DNA of 64,000 nucleotides from Mesonia sp. (GTDB taxonomy: Bacteria; Bacteroidota; Bacteroidia; Flavobacteriales; Flavobacteriaceae): contig DTTX01000092.1 of NCBI GenBank assembly GCA_012964435.1, positions 854 through 64,853 of the forward strand, given 5' to 3'. A model generated the notes under the pieces. It did not search any database. It was not told where the DNA came from and saw only the letters and a program-made list of their open reading frames with translations. This document shows, one piece after another, positions 41,248-51,402 of the stretch; within the stretch, counting starts at the first letter, position 1, and the number at the start of each line of letters is the position of its first letter. Position numbers and translations under genes: made by a program.

Positions 41248-43190
41248 TATTTAATAGAAATTTCAAAGGTTGATAACGGTAAGCCTACTTCATTAAAAAT
41301 ACTTGCTGTAGAAAGGTCTTTATATGCATATCTTAAACTTACCGGTCGATCTACTTGTTTAGATTGCAAAGTCACTATATTATCCTTTACAGAAACTTGT
41401 GCAGGATAATAAATACCATTTTTACCGGCTAGCTCAAAACTATTATTCTTTTCTTTAAACGTAATTTGAGAAGCATGCTTAAATTTTAAAATGACCTTGT
41501 TTTTTTCAATTTTTGATTTTAATACTTGTGGCCCTTCTGCTTTAATTTTTTTGCGATAAGTATTCTTAAGAGCTAATAGTGATAATCTTCTGCCAACCTC
41601 TGGTTTATTGGGAGGATGTATAGTGGTTGCAGAACCGATATCTAATAAAACTGCCATTCCCGTATTAGCGGTAGTAAGACTTTTTCTTTGAGCATCTCGC
41701 AGTGCAGCTCCTCTTCTACTATCTCCTAAATAGCTAAATGGAGCAATTTGTGCGTAATAAAATGGAAAATCGCCTTGATCCCAATTTTGTCTCCAATCAT
41801 TTATCATTTTTGGAAATAGTCGCTCATATTGTTCTGCCCTACCTACATTAGACTCTCCTTGATACCAAATAGCACCTTTTAATGTATATGGTATTATAGG
41901 CGATAACATCCCATTAAATAAAGCTGAAGGTCTATTGGCATTTTCCGGTAATTGTAATTTTGGTAAACTTTCTGTTGCTAAAAATGACCACTCTCCTGCT
42001 ATCGAAATCACATCTTCGGGTGAAGAATCTCTATAAATTTTTAATTGATTTTTTTTACCATAAATACCTCCTGTAGCTATAAAATCTACAATCCTAACAG
42101 TTAAGAAATTTTCATTTTTATCTATTAATCTCGCCGGTATCTTATATTTTCTTTCTGCAGCCCAATAAAAGCCCTCTTTTTTAGTTTCTCCTATTTTTTC
42201 ACCATTAAACCAAGTAATATCAATATCGTCGATCGGACCTAATTGAACTACTAAATCGTCATTTTTCCAAGATTCTGGAATAGCTAATTTTGTTTTTAAC
42301 CAAACGATTCCGTCAAAATTTTCTAATCCTATAGATGCTAAGGTTGAAGGAACCGCAATTGTTTCCCAACTTGAAAAATCGTAACTATTCTTATAAAATT
42401 CTTCTTTAGGATGGGTCGTTAAATATTCCCAGGATTTTTGAATTTTCAGGTCTTCTTCTCTAATTTTTTCAGCAATAGGTTTAAGGGAATCGATTCGATC
42501 TAATTCTGAATTAAAGTCCTTTAATTCTCTTAAAGATTCTTCACTTGTCCAAGCTTCTGCCACCGTACCACCCCAGCTAGAATGAATAAGACCAATAGGG
42601 ACATTTAATTTTTCATATAAATTTTTACCAAAAAAATATGCTGTTGCACTAAACTCTCCTACATTTTCTGATGTTGTATTTTTCCAATTGCCTTGAGTAT
42701 CTGTTTTTCTATTTAATGCCGTTGTTTTAGGAACAGTGAACATACGTATTTTAGAAAAATTAGCTGAAGCTTTTTCTTTTTCTGCATTTAAGACGGGCTC
42801 ATTAGGAAAACCATTTAGAGGCATTTCCATATTAGATTGGCCACTGCATAACCAAACTTCGCCTAAAAGAATATCATTTAAAGTAATTGTTTCTGAAGCC
42901 GTTTTAAATTTTATTTGAAAAGGTCCACCAGCTTTTTCAGTTTTAACTTTCACAAACCATTTCCCTTTATCATCCGCAGTTACTTGATAAGTCTTATTAT
43001 TCCATCCGGTTTTTACAGAAATTTTTTCGTTAGCAGAAGACCAACCCCATAAGGCAACATCGTCTTTTTGCTGTAAGACCATACCATCACTAATAACAGC
43101 TGGTAATTTTAATTGAGCGTGTAAACTATAATTAGTAAAAATAACGAATAGGAATACTGTTACTTTTAAATAAAAATTTTTAAATATCAT
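41247..43190 (-). CDS. Sialate O-acetylesterase-type esterase with inserted galactose-binding-like domain
   Basis: 647 residues, signal peptide ending SLHAQ. Same SGNH fold as its neighbour (Ser119 in LCSGQSNMEMPL, GAIWYQGESNVGR, TIHPPNKPEVGRRL), but with ~140 extra residues around 270-410 (FSSWETIAVPSTLASIGL..FDGIVWLKTKLAIPESW..DIDITWFNGEKIGETK..) that look like the jelly-roll sugar-binding domain of GH2 enzymes. This two-part form is known among SASA proteins. Probably a periplasmic deacetylase. Overlaps the GH43 gene by 4 nt. Confidence 0.88.
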   Translation of the reverse strand: MIFKNFYLKVTVFLFVIFTNYSLHAQLKLPAVISDGMVLQQKDDVALWGWSSANEKISVKTGWNNKTYQVTADDKGKWFVKVKTEKAGGPFQIKFKTASETITLNDILLGEVWLCSGQSNMEMPLNGFPNEPVLNAEKEKASANFSKIRMFTVPKTTALNRKTDTQGNWKNTTSENVGEFSATAYFFGKNLYEKLNVPIGLIHSSWGGTVAEAWTSEESLRELKDFNSELDRIDSLKPIAEKIREEDLKIQKSWEYLTTHPKEEFYKNSYDFSSWETIAVPSTLASIGLENFDGIVWLKTKLAIPESWKNDDLVVQLGPIDDIDITWFNGEKIGETKKEGFYWAAERKYKIPARLIDKNENFLTVRIVDFIATGGIYGKKNQLKIYRDSSPEDVISIAGEWSFLATESLPKLQLPENANRPSALFNGMLSPIIPYTLKGAIWYQGESNVGRAEQYERLFPKMINDWRQNWDQGDFPFYYAQIAPFSYLGDSRRGAALRDAQRKSLTTANTGMAVLLDIGSATTIHPPNKPEVGRRLSLLALKNTYRKKIKAEGPQVLKSKIEKNKVILKFKHASQITFKEKNNSFELAGKNGIYYPAQVSVKDNIVTLQSKQVDRPVSLRYAYKDLSTASIFNEVGLPLSTFEISIK

Positions 43191-44164
43191 TTTAACGGAT
43201 TTGCTTGAACGCCTTTATTGGTAAGTTTTATCTTATTAATTTTACCTTCTTTATCGAAGGTTAATTTTTCTATACAAGTTACACGATGATTTGCATCGGT
43301 TTCATTTAAAGGTCTACGATGGTAAACAATATACCATTCTTCTTTATTGGGCACTTTTATTAATGAATGATGACCTGCACCCGTTGCAATTTCTGGATCT
43401 TGTTCTAAAATTGTTGCTATTCTCTTAAAAGGTCCGGTTGGAGAATCTGCAATGGCATACGCTACCTTATAATTAGGTCCTCCCCAACCGCCTTCAGACC
43501 ACATAAAATAATATTTATTATTTCTTTTAAACATAAAAGGTCCTTCGACATAACCTTCTGGAGTAATTTCTTTAAAAACTTCTTCTCCTATCTTTTGAAA
43601 TCCTGTAAAATCATTATTGAGTAAAGCTATATTACAATGCCCCCAACCTCCATAAATAAGGTAATAGTTTTCTTCATCTTTGAATATAAATTGATCTATA
43701 GGTTGAGCTCCATTAATTATTGTAGTGATTAATGGTTTACCTAAATAATCTTTAAAAGGACCTTCTGGTTTATTAGCTACAGCAACCCCAATACCACCCT
43801 GTTGACTATCGCTTTGGATATCGTTTGCTCCGAATAATAAAAAATATTTGTCATCTTTTTTTATAATTGAAGGAGCCCACATTGCATATTTCGCCCATTT
43901 TACAGCAGTAGTATCTATAATACGCGAATGTTTTTCCCAAGTTACTAAGTCTTTAGAAGAAAAAGCATCCATAAAAACTTGATCTTCGTAGGGCGCAGAA
44001 TATGTTGGATATATAAAATAGCGATTATTAAAAATTATTCCTTCAGGATCTGCATACCATCCTTTAATAACAGGGTTACCGGCAAAATTTTCTGTTTGGC
44101 AACTGGCCTGATTAAATATTAAGAATAAAAAAATATATATGCTAATTGAAGAAAAATTTCTCAT
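43187..44164 (-). CDS. GH43-family glycosidase, lipoprotein
   Basis: 325 residues, lipobox NQASC (Cys22). The five-bladed propeller catalytic set is complete: base Asp39 (WYADPEG), pKa-modulating Asp157 (PIDQFIF) and acid Glu207 (VEGPFMF). GHHSLIKVPNKEEWYIVYHRR is the usual end. GH43 enzymes act on beta-xylose, alpha-arabinose or beta-galactose linkages, so the target glycan probably has such a decoration. First gene of a three-gene unit with the two SASA esterases; the operator at 44170-44183 lies 6 nt ahead of its ATG. Confidence 0.88.
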   Translation of the reverse strand: MRNFSSISIYIFLFLIFNQASCQTENFAGNPVIKGWYADPEGIIFNNRYFIYPTYSAPYEDQVFMDAFSSKDLVTWEKHSRIIDTTAVKWAKYAMWAPSIIKKDDKYFLLFGANDIQSDSQQGGIGVAVANKPEGPFKDYLGKPLITTIINGAQPIDQFIFKDEENYYLIYGGWGHCNIALLNNDFTGFQKIGEEVFKEITPEGYVEGPFMFKRNNKYYFMWSEGGWGGPNYKVAYAIADSPTGPFKRIATILEQDPEIATGAGHHSLIKVPNKEEWYIVYHRRPLNETDANHRVTCIEKLTFDKEGKINKIKLTNKGVQANPLK

Positions 44165-44169
44165 AAAAA

Positions 44170-44183
44170 CTAAAACGTTTTAG
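44170..44183. promoter_or_regulatory. LacI operator CTAAAACGTTTTAG (perfect palindrome)
   Basis: A perfect 14-bp palindrome between lacI and the GH43 gene. A -7-like TAAAATTTG (44202-44194, one extra base) lies upstream on the minus strand. The best conserved member of the site family in this window, next to the regulator gene itself. Confidence 0.75.
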
Positions 44184-44287
44184 CTAAATAAATCAAATTT
44201 TATGATAAATGCAAATTTTCACCTTAGATTATAATAAATAATCAGTTTTGAAAGGTAATTTTAAATAATTCTAATCTTTTAATGAAT

Positions 44288-45325
44288 TTAGCTTCTTTCA
44301 GATAATGATAATGTTGACTCTCTAATCTCTAAAGTTGTGTCTAACTTTTGGTGGCTATATTTAGAAGTAGATTTTTTATTTTTTATTAATTCAAAAAGCA
44401 ATTCCATCGTTTTTTCAGCCATTTGATCTAATGGTTGACATATGGCAGTGATCGAAGGGGTGCAAATACTAAACAAAGCATTATCGTCGAAAGTTATAAT
44501 ACCTAAATTATGTAATTTCTCCGGAAAATGATTTTTTAAAACCTCTAAACCTAATTGTGTCAAGTAATTGGTCGCAAATAAAATTGAGTCGATATCTTGG
44601 TTTTGATCAAAAAACTCTTTAAGAATAGCTCTTCCTTGCTCATTACTCTTTAAATCGTAAGGTAATAATAGCTCTTTAGCTTCAAAATTTTCATTAGAAG
44701 CTATATTTCTATATCCTTCTAAACGCCCTAGCATTTGTGTTTGCTGAACATCTATAGATACAAAAGATGGAGATTTAAATTTATTATCTATTAAATGTTG
44801 AATGCCTTGTTCTGATGCTTTTTGATTATCGATCCCAACATAATCTATCTCCAAATCTTCAAAATACCTATCTAAAAGAACGACCGGTATGTTTTGTTCC
44901 TGAAGTGATTTTATTTTATTTTCTATACCTGCTGATGGGATAATTATAAAACCATCTACCTGACGTTCGTTAAACAGATCTATTAACTCTATCGATTTTT
45001 TGTCGTCATTCTCATTACTGCAGAATAAAACTTTATACCCTTTATCATACGCTAGATCTTCAAAAATCCTTGCTAATTTAGAGAAGAAATAATTAGATAT
45101 ATCTTCTACCATAAAAACCAAGATCTTAGACTCTCCGGTTCGAAGACTTTGCGCTAATTGATTAGGTTTATAGTTTATTTTTTTTACATAATCGAGAATT
45201 CTTTTTGTAACCTCTTCAGAAATACGTTTCTCTTTCGCTTTACCATTTAAAACAAATGATACGGTTGTTACTGAAACGTTTAAATGCTTGGCTATATCTT
45301 TAATCGATATTCGCTTCTTTTTCAT
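44288..45325 (-). CDS. LacI-family transcriptional regulator of the mannoside locus
   Basis: 345 residues. The N-terminal HTH (ISIKDIAKHLNVSVTTVSFVLNGK, residues 6-29) and hinge helix (KPNQLAQSLRTGES, about 53-66) are followed by a periplasmic-binding-protein-like effector domain (ILVFMVEDISNYFFSKLARIFE..., GIITFDDNALFSICTPSITAICQPLDQMAE). It lies inside the PUL with sites CTAAAACGTTTTAG in front of each nearby unit, so it is the probable binder. No such site precedes its own gene. LacI control of a SusCD locus, rather than a hybrid two-component or ECF system, is a notable choice. Effector unknown, perhaps a mannose-type sugar or phosphate. Confidence 0.93.
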   Translation of the reverse strand: MKKKRISIKDIAKHLNVSVTTVSFVLNGKAKEKRISEEVTKRILDYVKKINYKPNQLAQSLRTGESKILVFMVEDISNYFFSKLARIFEDLAYDKGYKVLFCSNENDDKKSIELIDLFNERQVDGFIIIPSAGIENKIKSLQEQNIPVVLLDRYFEDLEIDYVGIDNQKASEQGIQHLIDNKFKSPSFVSIDVQQTQMLGRLEGYRNIASNENFEAKELLLPYDLKSNEQGRAILKEFFDQNQDIDSILFATNYLTQLGLEVLKNHFPEKLHNLGIITFDDNALFSICTPSITAICQPLDQMAEKTMELLFELIKNKKSTSKYSHQKLDTTLEIRESTLSLSERS

Positions 45326-45462
45326 AAATCTATTTTAAAACAAAAGGAATTTTTAAATCCTTATTTTACGAAAATAAACTTTTCAATCGATATTTTCATT
45401 AAAGATTTCACAACAATCCAGCATTTTTTCATCTAATTATGTAATCTTTAAAGGTTGAGTCT

Positions 45463-46284
45463 TTAATGAGTCTGTTGAAAATACTTATTAAAAAATTGAA
45501 GTTGATAGCTAATTGAGTTTGCCCAAAACTCCCAAGTATGACTTCCAGGACTTGAAACAAATCGGTGCGGAATTTTCTCTTCTAATAGTTTTTCATGGAA
45601 TTCTACATTTACACCATAAAAAAAATCATCAACACCACATTCAAATACTATATTTAAATGATTAGGTTTTAATAAAGGCGTAAGCATGATCACACTATTT
45701 TCTTCCCATCTTTCAGGATTATTCTCATAATTCCCTAGCAGTTCATCTAACTCCCAATTATCTTTAAATGGTCTTAAATCTAAACCACCACTCATACTCC
45801 CGGCATTTGCAAATACATCTTGATTTTTAAATGCAACATATAATGCTCCGTGACCACCCATACTTAATCCTGTGATTGCACGACCGTTTCTATGAGCTAT
45901 TGTGTTATAATTTTTATCGATAAAACTAACAAGTTCTTTTGCGATATAAGTCTCGTATGTACTATTTTTCTTGATTTCGCTATCTAAATACCAAGAATTG
46001 AAATTTCCATCGGGACAAACAATTATTAGCTGATATCGATCAACATAATGTTTAATTTCTGGTACTTTTTTAATCCAATCACTATAATTTCCAGAATAGC
46101 CATGTAATAAATATACCACAGGTAATTTTTTATGATTTTGGTAACTATCAGGCTTTATAACTACTGCTTTAATTTCTTTTTTCATCGAATTACTATAGGT
46201 AGTTACAGTATCAACTTCTGCAGCTTGAAGAGTAAGATTTAAAAGAAAGAAAACAATAAATAAATTCAATATTCTTTTCGGCAT
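45463..46284 (-). CDS. Secreted esterase, esterase-D / feruloyl-esterase-like
   Basis: A 273-residue alpha/beta hydrolase of the PF00756 type with signal peptide (LTLQAAE). Triad residues: Ser141 in GLSMGGHG, Asp219 or Asp220 in ECGVDDFF, His249 in GSHTWEFW; oxyanion region VVYLLHGYSGNYSDW. Homologues include feruloyl, acetyl-xylan and S-formylglutathione esterases; in this PUL an acyl group on the glycan is the likely substrate. 4 nt downstream of the GH92 gene and 137 nt upstream of lacI. Confidence 0.85.
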   Translation of the reverse strand: MPKRILNLFIVFFLLNLTLQAAEVDTVTTYSNSMKKEIKAVVIKPDSYQNHKKLPVVYLLHGYSGNYSDWIKKVPEIKHYVDRYQLIIVCPDGNFNSWYLDSEIKKNSTYETYIAKELVSFIDKNYNTIAHRNGRAITGLSMGGHGALYVAFKNQDVFANAGSMSGGLDLRPFKDNWELDELLGNYENNPERWEENSVIMLTPLLKPNHLNIVFECGVDDFFYGVNVEFHEKLLEEKIPHRFVSSPGSHTWEFWANSISYQLQFFNKYFQQTH

Positions 46285-46288
46285 AACA

Positions 46289-48637
46289 TTAATTTTTAAT
46301 ACCCCACTGTTTGTTTGGGATAGATCCCATTTCTAAAATTAGCTCACCGCCATTAATAATATCTTGATAATCTAAATAACATTTATTGTAAGTCTTACCG
46401 TTTAGGGTTGCACTTTGAATATAAATATTCTCTGGACTATTATTTTTAGCTTTAATGCTGAAACTGTTTTCTTTATCAGCGTTTAATACAATCTTTTTAA
46501 ACATCGGGCTGGTAATTTCGAATCTAGTTTCTCCCGGTGCAATTGGATGTATTCCTGAAGCTGCCAACACATACCAGGCAGACATCTGCCCAACATCTTC
46601 GTTACCCACCAAACCTTCAACAGAATTTTTATACGCCCTTTTATTGATCAATCGGGTATATTTTTGTGTTAACCAAGGTTTGCTCAAACGGTTAAATAAA
46701 AACGGAACGTGATGCACCGGTTCGTTGGCATGATTGTAATAATTATTCCACATCATATTCTCGGGAGCTTTTTCAAAAAAATCGGTTAGATCCTGAGTAA
46801 CTTTCTCTTCTCCTCCCATTAATTTTACCATTCCCTCAATATCTTGTGGTACAAACCAACCTTGTTGGTACGCATTACTCTCCATACTACCATACCATTG
46901 CTCTAAACGGCCTTCTTTTGGCCATGCTAACCAATTTCCGTTTTCATCTTTAGGGCGAAACCACTGCTGATTTTCATCAAAAATATTAGTATAATAGGTA
47001 GACCGCTTTAAATATTCTTCAGCATCTTTAGTTTTCCCGAGTTGATCTGCCAATTGAGCTAAACACCAGTCGAAATAAGCATATTCTAAGGTATAAGAAA
47101 TACCAAGGTTACCGGGAGTATAACCTAATTTTTGATTACCAAATTCATTTACGCTTCCTTTAGAAAGCTCATAAGCCTTTTCTACATCATAATCTTTAAT
47201 TCCCTTGGCATAGGCATCTGCAACTACAGAAACTGCAGGATTCCCCAACATACACCCACTGTAAGAATTTAAAAACTCCCAACGCTCAAAATAATTTTTG
47301 TTTTTTTCTTCGGCTAAAGTCACTAACGAATTGATCATATCGTTGGTAAGCTGCAGATTAATGATGGTTTGTAATGGCATCTGACTACGGAAAACATCCC
47401 AACCACTAAAAATAGTTCGCTTAGTAAACCCATCTGAAGTATGTGCTTTACCATCGCCACCAATATATTGACCATCTACATCTTCAAAAATTCGAGGGTC
47501 AATTTTTGTATGGTATAACGCGGTATAGAAAATGGTTTTTTCTTCTTCAGAATTTCCTGAAATTTCGATATCTGCTAAAGACTCGTTCCATAACTGTTTT
47601 GCTTTTTTACGAATTTCATCAAAATTAAAATCGGTAATTTCAGCTTGTAAATTTTTCTTTGCCCCTTCAACACTAATAAAAGATATTCCGGATTTTAAAA
47701 TAATCTGTTCCTTATCTTCTGTGTCAAATTCAGCATAAAAACCTAAATGCTTACCTTCTTTTTCTGAGGTTTGCTGAAGGATCTCTGCATTGGCAATTTG
47801 CTTTTGATATTTTTCGCTGGTTACCGATTCTCTTTTACGCGACCAATCTGAAGGGATATCGGCAGACCAGATTCCGTAATTTTTAAAGGGTTTACTAAAT
47901 TCAGCATAAAAATGAACAGTGTAATTGGCTTTACCATCTCCATTACCCCAGCCGCCGCCGTCTGGTGTACATTTCATCCAACCTTCAATCGTAGTTTCAT
48001 TAATCACTTTTATAGATTGAAAGGTTGACGTACCACCTACTCTTCTGGCTAAATCTATTTGTATTCTGGCAGCATCAGACTTAGGAAACGTAAATCGTAA
48101 CATCCCACTGTGTGGTGCTGCAGTTGCTTCTGCTGTTATGTTATAATCGCTTAGATCAACTTTATAATATCCTGCAGATGCTTTTTCAGATGCTTTATCG
48201 TAAGCAGAGCGATAACCGGTAGAAGGATCATCTAGACTACCGGCATTGGTATATAGTTTACCGATAGTTGGCATAACTAAAAGATTACCAAAATCACCAA
48301 ACCAGCCTACTCCACTCATTTGAGTGAATGCAAAACCTTCGATACTTGTATGTTCTGCGCTGTAGCCAGAACCATTATCGCCACCGGTAATGGTATTTGG
48401 GCTTACCTGAACCATTCCATAAGGAGTATCTGCACCGGGAAAGGTTTTTCCTAATCCGTGATAAACACCTGCATCACCTACACTGGTACTGGCGCCGACC
48501 ATCGGGTTTACATAATCTGCAGGAGACTTTGAACTCTTTTTTTGAGTTGTAGCTTCTGCTGTTTGAGGTTTTTTATCATTATTCTTTCCACAAGAATATA
48601 AGACCAATAATAGAAGTAGGATCGAGATTTTTTTCAT
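46289..48637 (-). CDS. GH92 alpha-mannosidase, lipoprotein (third copy)
   Basis: 782 residues, lipobox LVLYSC (Cys16). GH92 landmarks: VNPMVGASTSVGDAGVYHGLGKTFPGADTPYGMVQVSPNT, IEGFAFTQMSGVGWFGDFGNLLVMP, FSGWDVFRSQMPLQTIINLQ, HANEPVHHVPFLFNRLSKPWLTQK and GLVGNEDVGQMSAWYVLAASGIHP. The HANEP variant and the long N-terminal insertions set it apart from the two copies in the SusD-led unit. Exo-alpha-mannosidase; linkage not inferable by eye. Between an SGNH esterase (6 nt) and esterase D (4 nt). Confidence 0.92.
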   Translation of the reverse strand: MKKISILLLLLVLYSCGKNNDKKPQTAEATTQKKSSKSPADYVNPMVGASTSVGDAGVYHGLGKTFPGADTPYGMVQVSPNTITGGDNGSGYSAEHTSIEGFAFTQMSGVGWFGDFGNLLVMPTIGKLYTNAGSLDDPSTGYRSAYDKASEKASAGYYKVDLSDYNITAEATAAPHSGMLRFTFPKSDAARIQIDLARRVGGTSTFQSIKVINETTIEGWMKCTPDGGGWGNGDGKANYTVHFYAEFSKPFKNYGIWSADIPSDWSRKRESVTSEKYQKQIANAEILQQTSEKEGKHLGFYAEFDTEDKEQIILKSGISFISVEGAKKNLQAEITDFNFDEIRKKAKQLWNESLADIEISGNSEEEKTIFYTALYHTKIDPRIFEDVDGQYIGGDGKAHTSDGFTKRTIFSGWDVFRSQMPLQTIINLQLTNDMINSLVTLAEEKNKNYFERWEFLNSYSGCMLGNPAVSVVADAYAKGIKDYDVEKAYELSKGSVNEFGNQKLGYTPGNLGISYTLEYAYFDWCLAQLADQLGKTKDAEEYLKRSTYYTNIFDENQQWFRPKDENGNWLAWPKEGRLEQWYGSMESNAYQQGWFVPQDIEGMVKLMGGEEKVTQDLTDFFEKAPENMMWNNYYNHANEPVHHVPFLFNRLSKPWLTQKYTRLINKRAYKNSVEGLVGNEDVGQMSAWYVLAASGIHPIAPGETRFEITSPMFKKIVLNADKENSFSIKAKNNSPENIYIQSATLNGKTYNKCYLDYQDIINGGELILEMGSIPNKQWGIKN

Positions 48638-48643
48638 CTGTAA

Positions 48644-50023
48644 TTATTCAATTAATGCTAAACGTATAGAATGTTCTTTTGGCTGATTCATCTCATAGAT
48701 CATATTAGTGATCTCTTCCATATCCTCTTGCCACATTTCTCTAATCTTTTTAAAACGCAAGGTTTGGTAATAGCCAACTTTACTGGGTAAAAAGCCTTCT
48801 TTTATAGCATTTACGGTATCAAAAGCTTCTTGAGAATCGGCAAATAGTAAATCTCGTTCCTTCATGAAATTAAATTGCACCCAAGCGTATTGCCTCATCT
48901 TATTTTCTATTTCTGCTCTTACATCGTTAAGAAACATGATGTTTTTAGCTTGCTTGTATTGCGGTGTATTTGATAACAATGCCAAATTGATTCCTTTAGC
49001 CAAACTATCTGAGGTGAATTGTGCGATATTTTCACCATCAATACTTAACTGATAATTACCATTTTTAAGGTTATCGATCTTTAAAAGTTCTTGATTAAAC
49101 TCTTTTATAAAAGGGTAAACAGCTAATGCTTCATGTTGTTTATGTGGATTTCCCCAAGTACCAGAAACAGAGTCGATAGGAAACGGAAGAGATCTAGCCT
49201 TATAATTGTAAGAAACTTGAGTTTTATTTGCTTTTAAATTTTGAATTTCTGCATTCAGGGTTTTATCTAATTTAGCTTTTTTAGCATTTATCTGAATATC
49301 TGAAATTACTTGACCTGCTAAACCTTGGTTTTTTAAAAATAATGCTGCCATAACCAAATGACCGGGTTTACCGGGGTGAATACGATCTGGCCCGGTAATC
49401 GTGTATGAAGAATCTTTTAATTGCTCACGCTCTGTGATGCTTAGCATTGAATGGTATAGATCTACATAAGACCAATTATTCTTTTTTGCAGCAGCTTCTT
49501 GAAAAGCTACTATTTTTTCGATGGTTTCTTTTTTACCATCAAAATTATTGGCATCTATTTTTGCGGTTTCATCAAACGGAGAGCCAGACATAATCACAGG
49601 AGTGATCTCGGGATTATTCTGAAATTTCTGCTGAATTTCTTTAAAATATTTTAATGAATTTTCGACTTTTTTCTGAGCGATTTCATCGGCATTTTCTTCC
49701 CAAAATTCAAAATAACCGCTATCATTCATCCCAAATGTGAGTACAATATAATTTGGATCAAGTGCTAAAACATCATCATTAAATCGTGCATTCATCATTT
49801 CTGCAGTATCGCCACCAATACCTGCATTCATAATTTTTAGTCTTTCTTCGGGGAAGTGAGTCATATAATACAACCAGATATAATTTTCGTAATACCCGGC
49901 TTCTGTAATACTGTTGCCTAAAAAAGCAACACGATCTCCTTCTTTAAATGGTTTTAATTCTTGAGAAAATCCTATTGAAAAACAAAAAAATAGGATAAGG
50001 ATTGTAATAGAGTTTAGTTTCAT
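48644..50023 (-). CDS. SGNH/GDSL esterase (rhamnogalacturonan-acetylesterase-like), first paralogue
   Basis: 459 residues, signal peptide ending FSQE. SGNH blocks: FLGNSITEAG with Ser38, GGDTAEMMNARF with Gly71, LTFGMNDSG with Asn100, and GPDRIHPGKPGH with Asp213 and His216. After the ~230-residue catalytic domain come ~220 residues of helical sequence (LNDVRAEIENKMRQYAWVQFNFMKERDLLFADSQEAFDTV) of unknown purpose. Likely deacetylates the glycan in the periplasm. Paralogue of the next gene with about the same length, 2 nt apart. Confidence 0.87.
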   Translation of the reverse strand: MKLNSITILILFFCFSIGFSQELKPFKEGDRVAFLGNSITEAGYYENYIWLYYMTHFPEERLKIMNAGIGGDTAEMMNARFNDDVLALDPNYIVLTFGMNDSGYFEFWEENADEIAQKKVENSLKYFKEIQQKFQNNPEITPVIMSGSPFDETAKIDANNFDGKKETIEKIVAFQEAAAKKNNWSYVDLYHSMLSITEREQLKDSSYTITGPDRIHPGKPGHLVMAALFLKNQGLAGQVISDIQINAKKAKLDKTLNAEIQNLKANKTQVSYNYKARSLPFPIDSVSGTWGNPHKQHEALAVYPFIKEFNQELLKIDNLKNGNYQLSIDGENIAQFTSDSLAKGINLALLSNTPQYKQAKNIMFLNDVRAEIENKMRQYAWVQFNFMKERDLLFADSQEAFDTVNAIKEGFLPSKVGYYQTLRFKKIREMWQEDMEEITNMIYEMNQPKEHSIRLALIE

Positions 50024-50025
50024 TT

Positions 50026-51402
50026 TTAAATCGCTTTTAATTGAATTTTATGAGATTTAGGTTGGTTGATCTCATAAATCTTATCAACCAAAATTTTAAT
50101 ATTATTCTCAAGCATTTTTCTAACCTCAGGAAAACGAACTGTTCTATAAACTCCCATTTTACTACCTATAAAACCTTCTTTTTCTGTACTGGCCATATCA
50201 TAAGCTTCTTGTGTATCTGCATACAATAAACCTTTATCTCTAAAATAATTAGATTGCGCCCAATAATACTCTCTCAACTTCCCTTCAATTTCTGCCCGTT
50301 GTTCATTTAAAAACATGACATTTTTAGCTTGCTTATATTGAGGAGTGTTTGCTAATAATGCCATGTTTATACCTTTACTTAAGCTATCTGAGGTAAATTT
50401 TGCGATATCCTGGCCATCAATTATTAATTGATAATCACCTTTTTCAAGATTGGTAACTCTTAAAACTTCTTGATTAAACTCTTTTATAAACGGGTAAACT
50501 TCTAATGCGTCACCTAATTTTTGAGGATTATTCCAAATAGATGAAGTAGAATCTATTGGATAAGGCAAAGATTTTGCCTCATATTGAAATGATATTTCAT
50601 TTTTATTTGCATTCAACAAATAAATAGAAGCATTTTCTGAGGTAAGAATTTCTGCCTTCTTGGTATCGATTTCAACCTTAGATACTACTTGATTTGCTAA
50701 ACCTTGATTCTTTAAAAATAAAGCCGCCATTACTAAGTGGCCGGGCTTACCGGGATGAATACGGTCTGGACCGGTAATCGTATAAGAAGAATCTTGAGCT
50801 TGACCATTTTTTGTGATCGCTAACATTGGTGAATAAAGATCTACGTATGGCCAATTATTTTTGCGTGCTTCTTCTTGTTGAAACTTTACTATATCTTCTA
50901 AAGTTTTACTTTTTCCTGTAAAATTATTCGCATCAATTTTTGCAGTTTCATCATAAGGAGAAGAAGACATGATCACCGGTTGAATTTCAGGATGATCTTC
51001 AAACTTTTTTTGAAGCAATCTAAAATCGTGTAAAGATTTTTTTACTCTTTTCTTAGCTGTCTTTTCAGGACTATCTTGCCAAAATTCAAAATAACCACTA
51101 TCATTCATCCCAAAAGTTAGAATAACAATATTGGGATCCATTTTTAAAATATCGTCTTCAAAACGCGCATTCATTTGCCCTACGACATCACCCCCTGAAC
51201 CACCGTTTAAAATTTCAATTTTTCGCTCAGGAAAATGTGTCATATAATATAACCAAAGGTAAGATTCATAAAAACCTGCGTGAGTGATACTGTTCCCTAA
51301 AAAAACAGCTCGATCTCCATCCTTAAAAGGTTTTAGTTCTTGGGCCTGGACACTTGTTGCAAGCGTTATTAGTACGATTAAAATTGAAAATAGTTGTTTC
51401 AT
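50026..51402 (-). CDS. SGNH/GDSL esterase (rhamnogalacturonan-acetylesterase-like), second paralogue
   Basis: 458 residues, signal peptide ending SVQAQE. Motifs as in its partner: FLGNSITHAG, GGSGGDVVGQMNARF, LTFGMNDSG and GPDRIHPGKPGH, then the same C-terminal helical domain (FLNEQRAEIEGKLREYYWAQSNYFRDKGLLYADTQEAYD). Substitutions cluster around GDTAEMM/GDVVGQM near block II, so specificity may differ. Its ATG shares a base with the stop of the GH38-like gene (51402), so translation is coupled. Confidence 0.87.
   Translation of the reverse strand: MKQLFSILIVLITLATSVQAQELKPFKDGDRAVFLGNSITHAGFYESYLWLYYMTHFPERKIEILNGGSGGDVVGQMNARFEDDILKMDPNIVILTFGMNDSGYFEFWQDSPEKTAKKRVKKSLHDFRLLQKKFEDHPEIQPVIMSSSPYDETAKIDANNFTGKSKTLEDIVKFQQEEARKNNWPYVDLYSPMLAITKNGQAQDSSYTITGPDRIHPGKPGHLVMAALFLKNQGLANQVVSKVEIDTKKAEILTSENASIYLLNANKNEISFQYEAKSLPYPIDSTSSIWNNPQKLGDALEVYPFIKEFNQEVLRVTNLEKGDYQLIIDGQDIAKFTSDSLSKGINMALLANTPQYKQAKNVMFLNEQRAEIEGKLREYYWAQSNYFRDKGLLYADTQEAYDMASTEKEGFIGSKMGVYRTVRFPEVRKMLENNIKILVDKIYEINQPKSHKIQLKAI

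Noticed and set aside
39769-43190. True sialic acid metabolism from the two sialate-O-acetylesterase-type genes
   Set aside because: No sialidase, lyase, kinase or sialic acid transporter is seen; the family also deacetylates plant, algal or yeast glycans.
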